Shown here: one piece after another, positions 6,889 through 7,134 of the stretch | Layout: every line of letters begins with the position of its first letter | Numbering within the stretch: the first letter of the stretch is position 1 | Assembly: GCA_003644265.1 (NCBI GenBank) | Contig: QNBX01000199.1 | Span: 1 to 7,134, forward strand | Length of the DNA: 7,134 bases | Direction of reading: 5' to 3' | DNA from: Planctomycetota bacterium | GTDB lineage: Bacteria; Planctomycetota; B15-G4 | Translations under genes and position numbers: made by a program | The notes under the pieces: model-generated | The model's database searches: none | The model's input: the letters and a program-made list of their open reading frames with translations, nothing else | Told to the model about the DNA's origin: nothing

Positions 6889-6917
6889 GCACGTCCGAAT
6901 CCGCGCTTGGAACGCGG
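6889..6917. repeat. Two-part direct repeat, split copy next to the -10 box
   Basis: On the plus strand this copy has GCACGTCC (6889-6896), an 11-bp insert (6897-6907) and TGGAACGCGG (6908-6917). The same two words occur in the same order but directly joined at 6963-6980. The insert is about one helical turn. Its outer part, 6901-6917, also forms a 5-bp inverted repeat, CCGCG-7-CGCGG. On the minus strand the copy ends two bases before TATAGT, the place for an activator or repressor site. Confidence 0.5.
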
Positions 6918-6918
6918 T

Positions 6919-6943
6919 CCCGGGTCGGCGCTCGCCACCCGGG
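6919..6943 (-). terminator. Strong stem-loop without T-run: possible terminator or attenuator
   Basis: The bases form a 10-bp stem interrupted by one bulged base: CCCGGGT (6919-6925) pairs with ACCCGGG (6937-6943), and GGC (6927-6929) pairs with GCC (6934-6936) around a four-base loop. It lies between the stop of the upstream gene (7020) and the candidate promoter. No U-run follows on either strand, so it is not a canonical intrinsic terminator. It may help end or stabilise the upstream transcript, or be an operator-like element. Confidence 0.4.
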
Positions 6944-6962
6944 GGCTGCGCGAGGCGCTGCG

Positions 6963-6980
6963 GCACGTCCTGGAACGCGG
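6963..6980. repeat. Two-part direct repeat, joined copy
   Basis: GCACGTCCTGGAACGCGG is an 18-bp stretch whose 8-bp and 10-bp halves both recur exactly, in the same order and orientation, at 6889-6917 with 11 bp between them. It lies 40 bp past the stop of the upstream gene, in the intergenic region before the propeller operon. A duplicated regulator-binding site is the simplest functional reading; a local duplication followed by insertion is the evolutionary one. Confidence 0.5.
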
Positions 6981-7019
6981 GCTCCGGCCTGCTTGCGCCG
7001 CTGGCTGCGGTCGCCTCGC

Positions 7020-7134
7020 TCAGCTCCCGCCCGGCAGGCGCGTGCGCACACGCTGCCAGTTCTCGGCAAGCAGGAGCCGACAGGCCGTGCGCTCCTCCAA
7101 CGTGAGGAAGCCCGTGGCCAGCAGGAACGCCGGC
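7020..7134 (-). CDS. C-terminal end of an unrecognised gene (partial)
   Basis: The last 37 codons of a minus-strand gene that starts beyond the window, ending TGA at 7022-7020. The visible peptide begins PAFLLATGFLTLEERTACRL and ends in a basic, Arg-rich stretch finishing PGGS. The frame has normal codon choice for this DNA (mostly G/C third positions). A short hydrophobic stretch followed by an amphipathic basic tail resembles the C-terminus of some polytopic membrane proteins such as polysaccharide flippases, but 37 residues are not enough to assign a family. It is separated from the propeller gene by 182 bases with stem-loops and a candidate promoter, so it is probably a separate transcription unit. 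Confidence 0.6.
   Translation of the reverse strand, partial: PAFLLATGFLTLEERTACRLLLAENWQRVRTRLPGGS

Noticed and set aside
6905..6935. ECF-sigma-like promoter on the plus strand (TGGAAC followed by CGTC)
   Set aside because: GGAAC is present at 6909-6913, but no CGTC-like -10 lies 16-17 bases downstream and no plus-strand gene follows.
6838..6966. 43-residue N-terminal extension of the propeller protein (ATG 6966)
   Set aside because: The extension lies across the stem-loops and the TATAGT box and would bury the signal peptide. GTG 6837 has a good Shine-Dalgarno.
6341..7105. 254-codon plus-strand frame spanning the operon upstream region
   Set aside because: It covers the signal-peptide region, the promoter-like region and the end of the upstream gene, all read on the minus strand. 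The product is low-complexity and unrecognisable.

Overview
The window is G+C-rich bacterial DNA with strongly G/C-biased third codon positions. All convincing genes lie on the minus strand, so the biological reading direction runs from base 7134 down to base 1. The source is probably a Gram-negative, high-GC bacterium with a large accessory gene set. Planctomycetota or Myxococcota-like lineages fit, because long exported beta-propeller proteins and polytopic sulfatase-fold enzymes ending in an 'LGY-GG' tail are common there. There is no rRNA or other marker gene, so this placement is inference.

Layout in the direction of transcription. (1) 7134-7020: the last 37 codons of an unrecognised gene that begins outside the window. 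(2) 7019-6838: a 182-base intergenic region with a strong stem-loop, a second adjacent stem-loop, a two-part direct repeat (one copy split by 11 bp), a TATAGT -10-like box and a clear Shine-Dalgarno. (3) 6837-4243: a secreted protein of about 864 residues. Its NHL-like blades fall into two complete six-blade arrays with a repeat period of about 296 residues, followed by four more blades. (4) 4253-3570: a 227-residue GNAT N-acetyltransferase. (5) 3570-1381: a 729-residue membrane-anchored sulfatase-fold (alkaline phosphatase superfamily) enzyme with about seven transmembrane segments. The formylglycine Cys/Ser position appears to be Thr. (6) 1373-1227: a possible 48-codon ORF in a short spacer that also contains a perfect 16-bp palindrome. 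(7) 1245-118: a BioF2/CelD-type acetyltransferase (PF13480-like, FemAB-related GNAT fold). (8) 117-1: spacer, possibly with the first codons of the next gene.

The genes from 6837 to 118 look like one operon. The propeller and GNAT genes overlap by 11 bases, the GNAT and sulfatase-like genes share a TGATG stop/start, and the spacer before the last gene is short. Two cytoplasmic acyltransferases of different families, a membrane enzyme with an outward-facing catalytic domain and a secreted propeller protein suggest a cell-envelope or extracellular-glycan decoration module. The acetyltransferases would modify precursors, the sulfatase-fold enzyme would move or remove a phospho- or sulfo-group outside the membrane, and the propeller would bind or scaffold. 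That combined function is inference; the domain identities are well supported. I see no CRISPR array, transposon, tRNA or rRNA.
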